Positions 13,049-25,685 of a stretch of DNA of 64,000 nucleotides are shown here, piece by piece. A program made the position numbers and the translations under genes. Below the pieces are notes generated by a model. The model worked only from the letters and a program-made list of their open reading frames with translations, made no database searches and was not told the DNA's origin. Positions within the stretch are counted from its first letter, which is position 1; each line of letters starts with the position of its first letter. This stretch comes from Rhinopithecus roxellana (taxonomy: Eukaryota; Chordata; Mammalia; Primates; Cercopithecidae), in NCBI RefSeq assembly GCF_007565055.1, contig NC_044568.1, positions 44,286,156-44,350,155 on the forward strand, given 5' to 3'.

Positions 13049-13207
13049 GCCTTCTCAGAAACTTCTTTGTTGTGAGTGAACTCAGCCCACAGAGTTCCAT
13101 CATTGTTTGCAATGAGAAGCTTGCATGCAGAGTTCTCGCAGAATCTGCAATAGGACACACGGTGGCGCTCCGAGACCACAAATAACTTCATCTTAAGCAA
13201 GAAACAA
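13049..13207 (+). repeat. Variant monomer Y (reference copy, short)
   Basis: 159 bp, the only consistently short class, about 12 bp below the others. It holds ggacacacggtggcgctccg and gagaccacaaataac, which give it a locally GC-richer segment than any other monomer. The region corresponding to the pJ-alpha box is replaced by this segment. Copies are at 11177, 14921, 19196, 20725 and 26367, all similarly short, so the shortening is ancestral to the class. Confidence 0.87.
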
Positions 13208-13378
13208 GCTTTCTGAGAAACCGCTTTGGGATGTGTGAATTCAACCCACTGAGTTACACCTGTATTTCGTGGGGCCGTTGCCTAGCTCTGGTTGTGTGGA
13301 ATCTAAGAAGTGATATTTCGGATCTCATTGAAGAAAATGGGGACAAAGGAAATATCCTCCGGCAGAAATGAGAAAGAA
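13208..13378 (+). repeat. Variant monomer Z (reference copy)
   Basis: 171 bp with ttcaacccactgagttacac, tttcgtggggccgttgccta and gaagaaaatggggacaaagg. Copies are at 11335, 15080, 19355, 20884 and 26525. It always follows Y and precedes a B-type monomer. Confidence 0.87.
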
Positions 13379-13894
13379 GCTTTCTGAGAAACTTCTTTCT
13401 GATCTGTGAGTTCATCTCAGAGACTTATAACTTAGACTTCAGAAAGCAGTTTGCTAACACTCTTTTCGTGGAATCTGGAAAGTGATATTTGGGAGCCCAT
13501 AGGGGCCCATGGTGAGAAAGGAAATATCCTCACATAATAACTAGAGAGAAGCTTTCTGAGAGATTGCTTTCTGATATGTGACTTCATCACACAGAGTTCC
13601 ACCCTTCCCTTCTTGGAAGAGTTTGCTAACACTGTTGTCCTGGATTCTGCAAAGGTATATTTGGGAGCTCATTGAGGGCTATGGTGAAAAAGGAAATATT
13701 CTCACATAATAACTAAAGAGAAGCTTTCTGAGAAACTGCATTGCCATGTGTGAATGCAACTCTCAGAGTTACACGTTTCTCTTCAGTGATCAGTTTGTTA
13801 ACACAGTTTTCTGGAAATCTGCAATTAGACACTTCATAGCGCAATGAAGATTACGGTGACAAAGGATATATCCACAGATGAAAACTAGAAAGAA

Positions 13895-15765
13895 GCTTTC
13901 TTAGAAACTGCCTGGTGATGTGTGAATTCATCTCACAGAGTTACACTTATGTTTCGTGGAGCAGTCCATTAACACTGTCTTTGAGGAAACTGAGAAGGGC
14001 TTCCTTGCATCGCTTTGAGGCCTACGCTGATAAAGGAAATTTCATCCGTTCAAAACGTGAAAGAAGCTTTCTGAGAAACTTCTTTCTGTTCTGTGAGTTC
14101 ATCTCACAGACTTATAACTTAGACTTCAGAAAGCAGTTTGCTAACACTCTTTTCGTGGAATCTGGAAAGTGATATTTGGGAGCCCATAGGGGCCCATGGT
14201 GAGAAAGGAAATATCGTCACATAACAATTAGAGAGAAGCTTTCTGAGAGATTGCTTTCTGATGTGTGACTTCATCACACAGAGTTCCACCCTTCCCTTCT
14301 TGGAACAGTTTGCTAACACTGTTGTCCTGGATTCTGCAAAGGTATATTTGGGAGCTCATTGAGGGCTATGGTGAAAAAGGAAATATCCTCACATAATAAC
14401 TAAAGAGAAGCTTTCTGAGAAACTGCATTGCCATGTGTGAATGCAACTCACAGAATTACTCGTTTCTCCTCTGTGTTCAGTTTGCTAACCCAGTTTTCTT
14501 GAAATCTGCAATGGAATACTACTTAGCGCTATGCAGCTGACGGTGATGAAGAAAATATACTCAGATCAAATACTTATAGAGCTTTCTGAGAAATTGCTTT
14601 CTTACGTGTTACTTCATCACTCAGAGTTACACCACTATTTGTTGGAGTCGTTCCCTAGGACTGTTTCCGTGGATTCTGAGAAGTGATATTTCCAATGGGT
14701 TTGAGGGGTTGAAGAACAAAGGAAATATCCTCCGAGATAAAGCGGAATGAAACTTTCTGAGAAACGGCTTTGTGCGGTGTGAATTCATTTCACAGTGTTA
14801 CACCACCCTCTGTTGGGGGAGTTTGCTAGCACTCATTTTGTGGATTCTCATAAGTGATGTCTTGGATATCGTTGAATCCCATCTTGGATAAGGAAGTATC
14901 CTCAGACAAACGTGCAGAAAGCCTTCTCAGAAACTTCTTTGTTGTGGGTGAACTCAGCCCACAGAGTTCCATCATTGTTTGCAATGAGAAGCTTGCTTGC
15001 AGAGTTTTCGCAGAATCTGCAATAGGACACACGGTGGCGCTCCGAGACCACAAATAACTTCATCTTAAGCAAGAAACAAGCTTTCTGAGAAACCGCTTTG
15101 GGATGTGTGAATTCAACCCACTGAGTTACACCTGTATTTCGTGGGGCCGTTGCCTAGCCCTGGTTGTGTGGAATCTAAGAAGTGATATTTCGGATCTCAT
15201 TGAAGAAAATGGGGACAAAGGAAATATCCTCCGGCAGAAACGAGAAAGAAGCTTTCTGAGGAACTTCTTTCTGATCTGTGAGTTCATCTCACAGACTTAT
15301 AAATTAGACTTCAGAAAGCAGTTTGCTAACACTCTTTTCGTGGAATCTGGAAAGTGATATTTGGGAGCCCATAGGGGCCCATGGTGAGAAAGGAAATATC
15401 CTCACATAATAACTAGAGAGAAGCTTTCTGAGAGATTGCTTTCTGATATGTGACTTCATCACACAGAGTTCCACCCTTCCCTTCTTGGAAGAGTTTGCTA
15501 ACACTGTTGTCCTGGATTCTGCAAAGGTATATTTTGGGAGCTCATTGAGGGCTATGGTGAAAAAGGAAATATCCTCACATAATAACTAAAGAGAAGCTTT
15601 CTGAGAAACTGCATTACCATGTGTGAATGCAATTCTCAAAGTTACACGTTTCTCTTCATTGATCAGTTTGTTAACACAGTTTTCTGGAAATCTGCAATTA
15701 GACACTTCATAGCGCAATGAAGCTTACGATGACAAAGGATATCCACAGATGAAAACTAGAAAGAA
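13895..15765 (+). repeat. 11-monomer HOR (second copy)
   Basis: Unit of 1,871 bp with the same order as the previous one: A, B, C, D' 14410, V 14581, X 14752, Y 14921, Z 15080, B' 15251, C, D. It is close to the first copy, with single-base differences (for example aatttcatctt-type differences and tcttaagcaagaaacaagc shared by both). The pair is a 1.87-kb tandem duplication. Confidence 0.92.
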
Positions 15766-18511
15766 GCTTTCTTAGAAACTGCCTGGTGATGTGTGAATTC
15801 ATCTCACAGAGTTACACTTATGTTTCGTGGAGCAGTCCATTAACACTGTCTTTGAGGAAACTGAGAAGGGCTTCCTTGCATCGCTTTGAGGCCTACGCTG
15901 ATAAAGGAAATTTCATCCGTTCAAAACGTGAAAGAAGCTTTCTGAGAAACTTCTTTCTGATCTGTGAGTTCATCTCACAGACTTATAACTTAGACTTCAG
16001 AAAGCAGTTTGCTAACACTCTTTTCGTGGAATCTGGAAAGTGATATTTGGGAGCCCATAGGGGCCCATGGTGAGATAGGAAATATCGTCACATGATAAGT
16101 AGAGAGACGCTATGGGAGAGATTGCTTTCTGATGTGTGACTTCATCACACAGAGTTCCACCTTCCCTTCTTGGAACAGTTTGCTAACACTGTTGTCATGG
16201 ATTCTGCAAAGGTATATTTGGGAGCTCATTGAGGGCTATGGTGAAAAAGGAAATATCCTCACATAATAACTAAAGAGAAGCTTTCTGAGAAACTGCATTG
16301 CCATGTGTGAATGCAACTCTCAGAGTTACACGTTTCTCTTCAGTGATCAGTTTGTTAACACAGTTTTCTGGAAATCTGCAATTAGACCCTTCATAGCGCA
16401 ATGAAGCTTACGGTGACAATGGATATATCCACAGATGAAAACTAGAAAGAAGCTTTCTTAGAAACTGCCCGGTGATGTGTGAATTCATCTCACAGAGTTA
16501 CACTTATGTTTCGTGGAGCAGTCCATTAACACTGTCTTTCAGGAAACTGAGAAGGGCTTCCTTGCATGGCTTTGAGGCCTACGCTGTTAAAGGACATTTC
16601 ATCCGTTCAAAACGTGAAAGGAGCTTTCTGAGAAACTTCTTTCTGATCTGTGAGTTCATCTCACAGACTTATAACTTAGACGTCAGAAAGCAGTTTGCTA
16701 ACCCTCTTTTCGTGGAATCTGGAAAGTGATATTTGGAAGCCCTTAGGGGCCCATGGTGAGAAAGGACATATCGTTACATAATAAGTAGAGAGAAGGTTTC
16801 TGAGAGATTGCTTTCTGGTGTGTGACTTCGTCACACAGAGTTCCACCCTTCCCTTCTTGGAACAGTTTGCTAACTCTGTTGTCATGGATTCTGCAAAGGT
16901 ATATTTGGGAGCTCATTGAGGGCTAGGGTGAAAAAGGAAATATTCTCACATAATAAATAAAGAGAAGCTTTCTGAGAAACTGCATTGCCATGTGTGAATG
17001 CACTCACAGAGTTACACGTTTCTCTTCAGTGATCAGTTTGTTAACACAGTTTTCTGGAAATCTGCAATTTGGTATTTCATAGCGCAATGAACCTGACAGT
17101 GACAAAGGAGATATCCAGAGATGAAAACTAGAAAGAAGCTTTCTTAGAAACTTCTTGGTGATGTGTGAATTCATCTCACAGAGTTACACTTAGGTTTCGT
17201 GGAGCAGTCCATAAACACTGTCTTTGAGGAAGCTGAAAAGGGCTTCCTTGGATCACATTGAGGCCTACGCTGATAATGGAAATTTCATCCGTTCAAAACG
17301 TGAAAGAAGCTTTCTGAGAAACTTCTTTCTGATCTGTGAATTCATCTCACAGTGTTACAACCTATGCCTCAAGAAGCAGTGTGCTAACACTCCTTTCGTG
17401 GAATCTGCAAAGTGATATTTGGTAGCCCATAGGGGTCCATGGTGAAAAAGGAAATGTCCTCACATAATAACTACAGAGAAACTTTCTGAGAGATTGCTTT
17501 CCGAAGTGTGACTTCATCACACAGAGTTCCACCCTTCCCTTCTTGGAACAGTTTGCTAACACTGTTGTCGTGGATTCTGCAAAGGTATATTTGGGAGCTC
17601 ATTGAGGGCTAGGGTGAAAAAGGAATTATCCTCACATAATAACTAAAGAGAAGCTTTCTGAGAAACTGCATTGCCATGTGTGAATGCAACTCACAGAGTT
17701 ACACGTTTCTCTTCAGTGATCAGTTTGTTAACACAGTTTTCTGGAAATCTGCAGTTTGGTATTTCATAGCGCAATGAACCTGACGGTGACAAAGGAGATA
17801 TCCAGAGATGAAAACTAGAAAGAAGCTTTCTTAGAAACTTCTTGGTGATGTGTGAATTCATCTCACAGAGTTACACTTATGTTTCGTGGAGCAGTCCATT
17901 AACACTGTCTTTGAGGAAGCTGAGAAGGGCTTCCTTGGATCGCTTTGAGGCCTACGCTGATAAAGGAAATTTCATCCGTTCAAAACGTGAAAAAAGCTTT
18001 CTGAGAAACTTCTTTCTGATCTGTGAATTCATCTAACAGCGTTACAACCTATGCCTCAAGAAGCAGTGTGCTAACACTCTTTTCGTGGAATCTGCAAAGT
18101 GATATTTGGTAGCCCATAGGGGCCCATGGTGAAAAAGGAAATGTCCTCACATAATAACTACAGAGAAACTTTCTGAGAGATTGCTTTCTGATGTGTGACT
18201 TCATCACACAGAGTTCCACCCTTCCCTTCTTGGAACAGTTTGCTAACGCTGTTCTCGTGGATTCAGCAAAGGTATATTTCGGAGCTCATTGAGGACTAGG
18301 GTGAAAAAGGAATTATCCTCACATAATAACTAAAGAGAAGCTTTCTGAGAAACTGCATTGCCATGTGTGAATGCAACTCACAGAGTTACACGTTTCTCTT
18401 CAGTGATCAGTTTGTTAACACAGTTTTCTGGAAATCTGCAATTTGGTATTTCATAGCGCAATGAATCTGACGGAGAGAAAGGAGATATCCAGAGATGAAA
18501 ACTAGAAAGAA
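15766..18511 (+). repeat. 4-mer HOR block, change from subtype S2 to S3
   Basis: Four 686-687-bp units start at 15766, 16452, 17138 and 17825. The first two have S2-type B monomers (acttataacttagacttcag). From the D monomer near 17,066 onward D carries gcaatttggtatttcatagc and B carries gttacaacctatgcctcaag, defining subtype S3. In S3 the B/C boundary reads gagaaactttctgagag, so the HindIII site there is lost. Confidence 0.92.
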
Positions 18512-20040
18512 GCTTTCTTAGAAACTTCTTGGTGATGTGTGAATTCATCTCACAGAATTACACTTATGTTTCCTGGAGCAGTCCATTAACACTGTCTTTG
18601 AGGAAGATGAGAAGGGCTTCCTTGGATTGCATTGAGGCCTACGCTGATAAAGGAAATTTCATCCGTTCACAACGTGAAAGAAGCTTTCTGAGAAACTTCT
18701 TTCTGATCTGTGAATTCATCTCACCGAGTTACAACCTATGCCTCAAGAAGCAGTTTGCTAACACTCTTTTCGTGGAATCTGCAAAGTGATATTTGGTAGC
18801 CCATAGGGGCCCATGGTGAAAAAGGAAATGTCCTCCCATAATAACTACAGAGAAACTTTCTGAGAGATTGCTTTCTGATGTGTGACTTCATCTCACAGAG
18901 TTACGCCAGTGTTTTTTGGATCCGTTTCTTAGGGTTGTTTCCGTGGATTCCGATAAGTGATATTTCAGATGGCTTTGAAGAATAGAAGGAGAAAAGAAAT
19001 ATCCTCCAAGAAAAAGTGGCATCATGTTTTCTGAGAAACTGCTTTGTGATATGTGAATTCATTTCAGAGTGTTATATCACCCTTTCTCGGGGGAGTTTCG
19101 TAGCACTCATTATGAGGAATCTCAGATGTGATGTCTTGGATAAAGTGGAACCGCATGGTGAATAAGGAACTATCCTCGGAGAAACCTGCAGAGAAGCCTT
19201 CTCAGAAACTTCTTTGTTGTGGGTGAATTCAGCCCACAGATGTCCATGATTGTTTTCACTGAGAAGCTTGCTAGCAGAGTTTTCGCAGAATCTGCAATAG
19301 GACACACGGTGGCGCTCCGAGACCACAAATAACCTCGTCTTACTAAAGAAAGAAGCTTTCTGAGAAACCGCCTTGTGATGTGTGAATTCAACTCACTGAG
19401 TTACAGCTGTATTTCGTGGGGCCGTGGCCTGGCCCTATTTATGTGGAATCTGAGAACAGATATTCCGGAACCCATTGAAAACAATGGGGCCAATGAAAAT
19501 ATCTTCCAATCAAAATGAGAAAGAAGCTTTCTGAGAAACTTCTTCGTGAACTGTGAATTCTTCTCCCAGAGTTACAACTTAGGCCTCATGAAGCAGTTTG
19601 CTAACACTCTTTTCGTGGAATCTGCAAAGTGATATTTGGTAGCCCTTAGGGGCCCATGGTGAAAAAGGAAATGTCCTCACATAATAACTACAGAGAAACT
19701 TTCTGAGAGATTGCTTTCTGATGTGTGACTTCATCACACAGAGTTCCACCCTTCCCTTCTTTGAACAGTTTGCTAACACTGTTCTCGTGGATTCTGCAAA
19801 GGTATATTTGGGAGCTCATTGAGGGCTAGGGTGAAAAAGGAATTATCCTCACATGATAACTAAAGAGAAGCTTTCTCAGAAACTGCATTGCCATGTGTGA
19901 ATGCAACTCACAGAGTTACAGGTTTCTCTTCAGTGATCAGTTTGTTAACACAGTTTTCTGGAAATCTGCAATTTGGTATTTCATAGCGCAATGACCTGAC
20001 GGTGACAAAAGAGATATCCAGAGATGAAAACTAGAAAGAA
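18512..20040 (+). repeat. 9-monomer HOR, A-B-V-X-Y-Z-B'-C-D (first copy)
   Basis: Unit of 1,529 bp. Starts: A 18512, B 18683, V 18855, X 19026, Y 19196, Z 19355, B' 19526, C 19698, D 19870. V has a C-type first ~45 bases, so the insert was joined through a C/V recombination. Compared with the 11-mer it lacks C and D'. X, Y and Z are clearly the same classes as at 11-15 kb but of another sublineage (acctgcagagaagcc in X; cctcgtcttactaaag in Y). Confidence 0.92.
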
Positions 20041-21570
20041 GCTTTCTTAGAAACTTCTTGGTGATGTGTGAATTCATCTCACAGAGTTACACTTATGTTT
20101 CGTGGAGCAGTCCATAAACACTGTCTTTGAGGAACCTGAGAAAGGCTTCCTTGGATCGCATTGAGGCCTACGCTGATAAAGGAAATTTCATCCGTTCAAA
20201 AAGTGAAAGAAGCTTTCTGAGAAACTTCTTTCTGATCTGTGAATTCATCTCACAGAGTTACACCCTATGCCTCAAGAAGCAGTTTGCTAACACTCTTTTC
20301 GTGGAATCTGCAAAGTGATATTTGGTAGCCCATAGGGGCCCATGGTGAAAAAGGAAATGTCCTCACATAATAACTACAGAGAAACTTTCTGAGAGATTGC
20401 TTTCTGATGTGTGACTTCATCTCACAGAGTTACGCCAATGTTTTTTGGAACCGTTTCTTAGGGTTGTTTCCGTGGATTCCGAGAAGTGGTATTTCATATG
20501 GCTTTGAAGAATAGAAGGAGAAAAGAAATATCCTCCAAGAAAAAGTGGAATCAAGTTTTCTGAGAAACTGCTTTGTGATATGTGAATTCATTTCAGAGTG
20601 TTATATCACCCTTTCTCGGGGCAGTTTCGTAGCACTCATTATGAGGAATCTCAGATGTGATGTCTTGGAAACCGTGGAACCGCATGGTGAATAAGGAACT
20701 ATCCTCGGAGAAACCTGCAGAGAAGCCTTCTCAGAAACTTCTTTGTTGTGGGTGAATTCAGCCCACAGATGTCCATGATTGTTTTCACTGAGAAGCTTGC
20801 TAGCAGAGTTTTCGCAGAATCTGCAATAGGACACACGGTGGCGCTCCGAGACCACAAATAACCTCGTCTTACTAAAGAAAGAAGCTTTCTGAGAAACCGC
20901 TTTGTGATGTGTGAATTCAACTCACTAAGTTACAGCTGTATTTCGTGGGGCCGTGACCTGGCCCTATTTGTGTGGAATCTGAGAACAGATATTCCGGAAC
21001 CCATTGAAAACAATGGGGCCAATGGAAATATCTTCCAATAAAAATGAGAAAGAAGCTTTCTGAGAAACTTCCTCGTGATCTGTGAATTCTTCTCACAGAG
21101 TTACAACTTAGGCCTCATGAAGCAGTTTACTAACACTCTTTTCGTGGAATCTGGAAAGTGATATTTGGTAGCCCATAGGGGCCCATGGTGAAAAAGGAAA
21201 TGTCCTGACATAATAACTACAGAGAAACTTTCTGGGAGATTGCTTTCGGATGTGTGACTTCATCACACAGAATTCCACCCTTCCCTTTTTGGAACAGTTT
21301 GCTAACACTGTTCTCGTGGATTCTGCAAAGGTATATTTGGGAGCTCATTGAGGGCTAGGGTGAAAAAGGAATTATCCTCACATAATAAATAAAGAGAAGC
21401 TTTCTGAGAAACTGCATTGCCATGTGAGAATGCAACTCACAGAGTTACACGTTTCTCTTCAGTGATCAGTTTGTTAACACAGTTTTCTGGAAATCTGTAA
21501 TTTGGTATTTCATAGCGCAATGAACCTGAGAGTGACAAAGGAGATATCCAGAGACGAAAACTAGAAAGAA
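20041..21570 (+). repeat. 9-monomer HOR (second copy)
   Basis: Unit of 1,530 bp, order as in the first copy (V 20384, X 20555, Y 20725, Z 20884, B' 21055). The Y and Z segments are nearly identical to those 1,529 bp upstream, so the two are a recent tandem duplication. Confidence 0.92.
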
Positions 21571-24500
21571 GCTTTCTTAGAAACTTCTTGGTGATGTGTG
21601 AATTCATCTCACAGAGTTACACTTAGGTTTCGTGGAGCAGTCCATTAACACTGTCTTTGAGGAAGCTGAAAAGGGCTTCCTTGGATCACATTGAGGCCTA
21701 CGCTGATAAAGGAAATTTCATCCGTTCAAAACGTGAAAGAAGCTTTCTGAGAAACTTCTTTCTGATCTGTGAATTCATCTCACAGTGTTACAACCTATGC
21801 CTCAAGAAGCAGTGTGCTAACACTCTTTTCGTGGAATCTGCAAAGTGATATTTGGTAGCCCATAGGAGCCCATGGTGAAAAAGGAAATGTCCTCACATAA
21901 TAACTACAGAGAAACTTTCTGAGAGATTGCTTTGTGATGTGTGACTTCATCACACAGAGTTCCACCCCTCCCTTCTTGGAACAGTTTGCTAACACTCTTC
22001 TCGTGGATTCTGCAAAGGTATATTTGGGAGCTCATTGAGGGCTAGGGTGAAAAAGGAATTATCCTCACATAATAACTAAAGAGAAGCTTTCTGAGAAACT
22101 GCATTGCCATGTGTGAATGCAACTTACAGACTTACACGTTTCTCTTCAGTGATCAGTTTGTTAACACAGTTTTCTGGAAATCTGCAGTATGGTATTTCAT
22201 AGCGCAATGAACCTGACGGTGACAAAGGAGATATGCAGAGATGAAAACTAGAAAGAAGCTTTCTTAGAAACCTCTTGGTGATGTGTGAATTCATCTCACA
22301 GAGTTACACTTATGTTTCGTGGAGCAGTCCATTAACACTGTCTTTGAGGAAGTGAGAAGGGCTTCCTTGGATCGCATTGAGGCCTACGCTGATAAAGGAA
22401 ATTTCATCCGTTCAAAACGTGAAAGAAGCTTTCTGAGAAACTTCTTTCTGATCTGTGAATTCATCTCACAGAGTTACAACCTATGCCTCAAGAAGCAGTG
22501 TGCTAACACTCTTTTCGTGGAATCTGCAAAGTGATATTGGGTAGCCCATAGGGGCCCATGGTGAAAAAGGAAATGTCCTCACATAATAACTACAGAGAAA
22601 CTTTCTGAGAGATTGCTTTCTGATGTGTGACTTCATCACACAGAGTTCCACCCTTTCCTTCTTGGAACAGTTTGCTAACACTGTTCTCGTGGATTCTTCA
22701 AAGGTATATTTGGGAGCTCATTGAGGGCTAGGGTGAAAAAGGAATTATCCTCACATAATAACTAAAGAGAAGCTTTCTGAGAAACTGCATTGCCATGTGT
22801 GAATGCAACTCACAGAGTTACACGTTTCTCTTCAGTGATCAGTTTGTTAACACAGTTTTCTGGAAATCTGCAATTTGGTATTTCATAGCGCAATGAACCT
22901 GACGGTGACAAAGGAGATATCCAGAGATGAAAACTAGAAAGAAGCTTTCTTAGAAACTTCTTGGTGATGTGTGAATTCACCTCACAGAGTTACGCTTATG
23001 TTTCGTGGAGCAGTCCATTAACACTCTCTTTGAGGAAGCTGAGAAGGGCTTCCATGGATCGCATTGAGGCCTACGCTGATAAAGGAAATTTCATCCGTTC
23101 ACAACGTGAAAGAAGCTTTCTGAGAAACTTCTTTCTGATCTGTGAATTCATCTCACAGAGTTACAAACTATGCCTCAAGAAGCAGTGTGCTAACACTCTT
23201 ATCGTGGAATCTGCAAAGTGATATTTGTAGCCCAAGGGGCCCATGGTGAAAAAGGAAATGTCCTCACATAATAACTACAGAGAAACTTTCTGAGAGACTG
23301 CTTTCTGATGTGTGACTTCATCACACAGAGTTCCACCCTTCCCTTCTTGGAACAGTTTGCTAACACTGTTCTCGTGGATTCTGCAAAGGTATATTTGGGA
23401 GCTCATTGAGGGCTAGGGTGAAAAAGGAATTATCCTCACATAATAACTAAAGAGAAGCTTTCTGAGAAACTGCATTGCCATGTGTGAATGCAACTCACAG
23501 AGTTACACGTTTCTCTTCAGGGATCAGTTTGTTAACACAGTTTTCTGGAAATCTGCAATTTGGTATTTCATAGCGCAATGAACCTGACGGTGACAAAGGA
23601 GATATCCAGAGATGAAAACTAGAAAGAAGCTTTCTTAGAAAACTCTTGGTGATGTGTGAATTCATCTCACAGAGTTACACTTATGTTTCGTGGAGCAGTC
23701 CATTAACACTCTCTTTGAGGAAGCTGAGAAGGGCTTCCATGGATCGCATTGAGGCCTACGCTGATAAAGGAAATTTCATCCGTTCACAACGTGAAAGAAG
23801 CTTTCTGAGAAACTTCTTTCTGATCTGTGAATTCATCTCACAGAGTTACAAACTATGCCTCAAGAAGCAGTGTGCTAACACTCTTTTCGTGGAATCTGCA
23901 AAGTGATATTTGTAGCCCAAGGGGCCCATGGTGAAAAAGGAAATGTCCTCACATAATAACTACAGAGAAACTTTCTGAGAGACTGCTTTCTGATGTGTGA
24001 CTTCATCACACAGAGTTCCACCCTTCCCTTCTTGGAACAGTTTGCTAACACTGTTCTCGTGGATTCTGCAAAGGTATATTTGGGAGCTCATTGAGGGCTA
24101 GGGTGAAAAAGGAATTATCCTCACATAATAACTAAAGAGAAGCTTTCTGAGAAACTGCATTGCCATGTGTGAATGCAACTCACAGAGTTACACGTTTCTC
24201 TTCAGGGATCAGTTTGTTAACACAGTTTTCTGGAAATCTGCAATTTGGTATTTCATAGCGCAATGAACCTGACGGTGACAAAGGAGATATCCAGAGATGA
24301 AAACTAGAAAGAAGCTTTCTTAGAAAACTCTTGGTGATGTGTGAATTCATCTCACAGAGTTACACTTATGTTTCGTGGAGCAGTCCATTAACACTGTCTT
24401 TGAGGAAGTGAGAAGGGCTTCCTTGGATCGCATTGAGGCCTACGCTGATAAAGGAAATTTCATCCGTTTAAAACGTGAAAGAAGCTTTCTGAGAAACTTC

Positions 24501-25685
24501 TTTCTGATCTGTGAATTCATCTCACAGAGTTACAACCTATGCCTCAAGAAGCAGTGTGCTAACACTCTTTTCGTGGAATCTGCAAAGTGATATTTGGTAG
24601 CCCATAGGGGCCCATGGTGAAAAAGGAAATGTCCTCACATAATAACTACAGAGAAACTTTCTGAGAGATTGCTTTCTGATGTGTGACTTCATCACACAGA
24701 GTTCCACCCTTCCCTTCTTGGAACAGTTTGCTAACACTGTTCTCGTGGATTCTGCAAAGGTATATTTGGGAGCTCATTGAAGGCTAGGGTGAAAAAGGAA
24801 TTATCCTCACATAATAACTAAAGAGAAGCTTTCTGAGAAACTGCATTGCCATGTGTGAATGCAACTCACAGAGTTACAAGTTTCTCTTCAGTGATCAGTT
24901 TGTTAACACAGTTTTCTGGAAATCTGCAATTTGGTATTTCATAGCGCAATGAACCTGACGGTGACAAAGGAGATATCCAGAGATGAAAACTAGAAAGAAG
25001 CTTCTTAGAAACTTCTTGGTGATGTGTGAATTCACCTCACAGAGTTACGCTTATGTTTCGTGGAGCAGTCCATTAACACTCTCTTTGAGGAAGCTGAGAA
25101 GGGCTTCCATGGATCGCATTGAGGCCTACGCTGATAAAGGAAATTCATCCGTTCACAACGTGAAAGAAGCTTTCTGAGAAACTTCTTTCTGATCTGTGAA
25201 TTCATCTCACAGAGTTACAACCTATGCCTGAAGAGCAGTTTTGCTAACACTCTTTTCGTGGAATCTGCAAAGTGATATTTGGTAGCCCATAGGGCCCATG
25301 GTGAAAAAGGAAATGTCCTCACATAATAACTACAGAGAAACTTTCTGAGAGATTGCTTTCTGATGTGTGACTTCATCACACAGAGTTCCACCCTTCCCTT
25401 CTTGGAAGAGTTTGCTACACTATTCTCGTGGATTCTGCAAAGGTATATTTGGGGAGCTCATTGAGGGCTAGGGTGAAAAAGGAATTATCCTCACATAATA
25501 ACTAAAGAGAAGCTTTCTGAGAAACTGCATGCCATGTGTGAATGCAACTCACAGAGTTACACGTTTCTCTTCAGTGATCAGTTTGTTAACACAGTTTTCT
25601 TCTGGAAATCTGCAATTAGACACTTCATAGCGCAATGAAGCTTACGTTGACAAAGGATATATCCACAGATGAAAACTAGAAAGAA
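21571..25685 (+). repeat. S3 4-mer HOR block with shuffled unit types
   Basis: Six units start at 21571, 22258, 22944, 23629, 24314 and 25000, spaced 685-687 bp. Two recognisable types alternate unevenly. Type p (22258, 24314) has a 2-base loss in A (gaggaagtgagaagggct). Type q (22944, 23629, 25000) has cattaacactctctttgagg and cttccatggatcgcattg. The order is p-q-q-p-q. The unit at 25000 begins a stretch with a few single-base deletions (gaagcttcttag, gaaattcatcc). Confidence 0.93.

Larger units (their letters stand above)
12022..13894 (+). repeat. 11-monomer HOR, A-B-C-D'-V-X-Y-Z-B'-C-D (first copy)
   Basis: Unit of 1,873 bp. Monomer starts: A 12022, B 12193, C 12365, D' 12537, V 12708, X 12879, Y 13049, Z 13208, B' 13379, C 13551, D 13723. 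Every monomer is 170-172 bp except Y, which is 159 bp. Boundaries are the HindIII-like gctttctgagaaac motif, degenerate at D'/V (gagctttctg) and V/X (aattttctg). The unit reads as one ordinary 4-mer whose D is altered (D'), followed by a V-X-Y-Z insert and a B'-C-D completion. Confidence 0.92.

Noticed and set aside
19250..19330. Possible tRNA or promoter-like GC-richer segment in Y (ggtggcgctccgagaccac)
   Set aside because: No cloverleaf, A/B box or other RNA-gene feature; the segment is part of every Y monomer.
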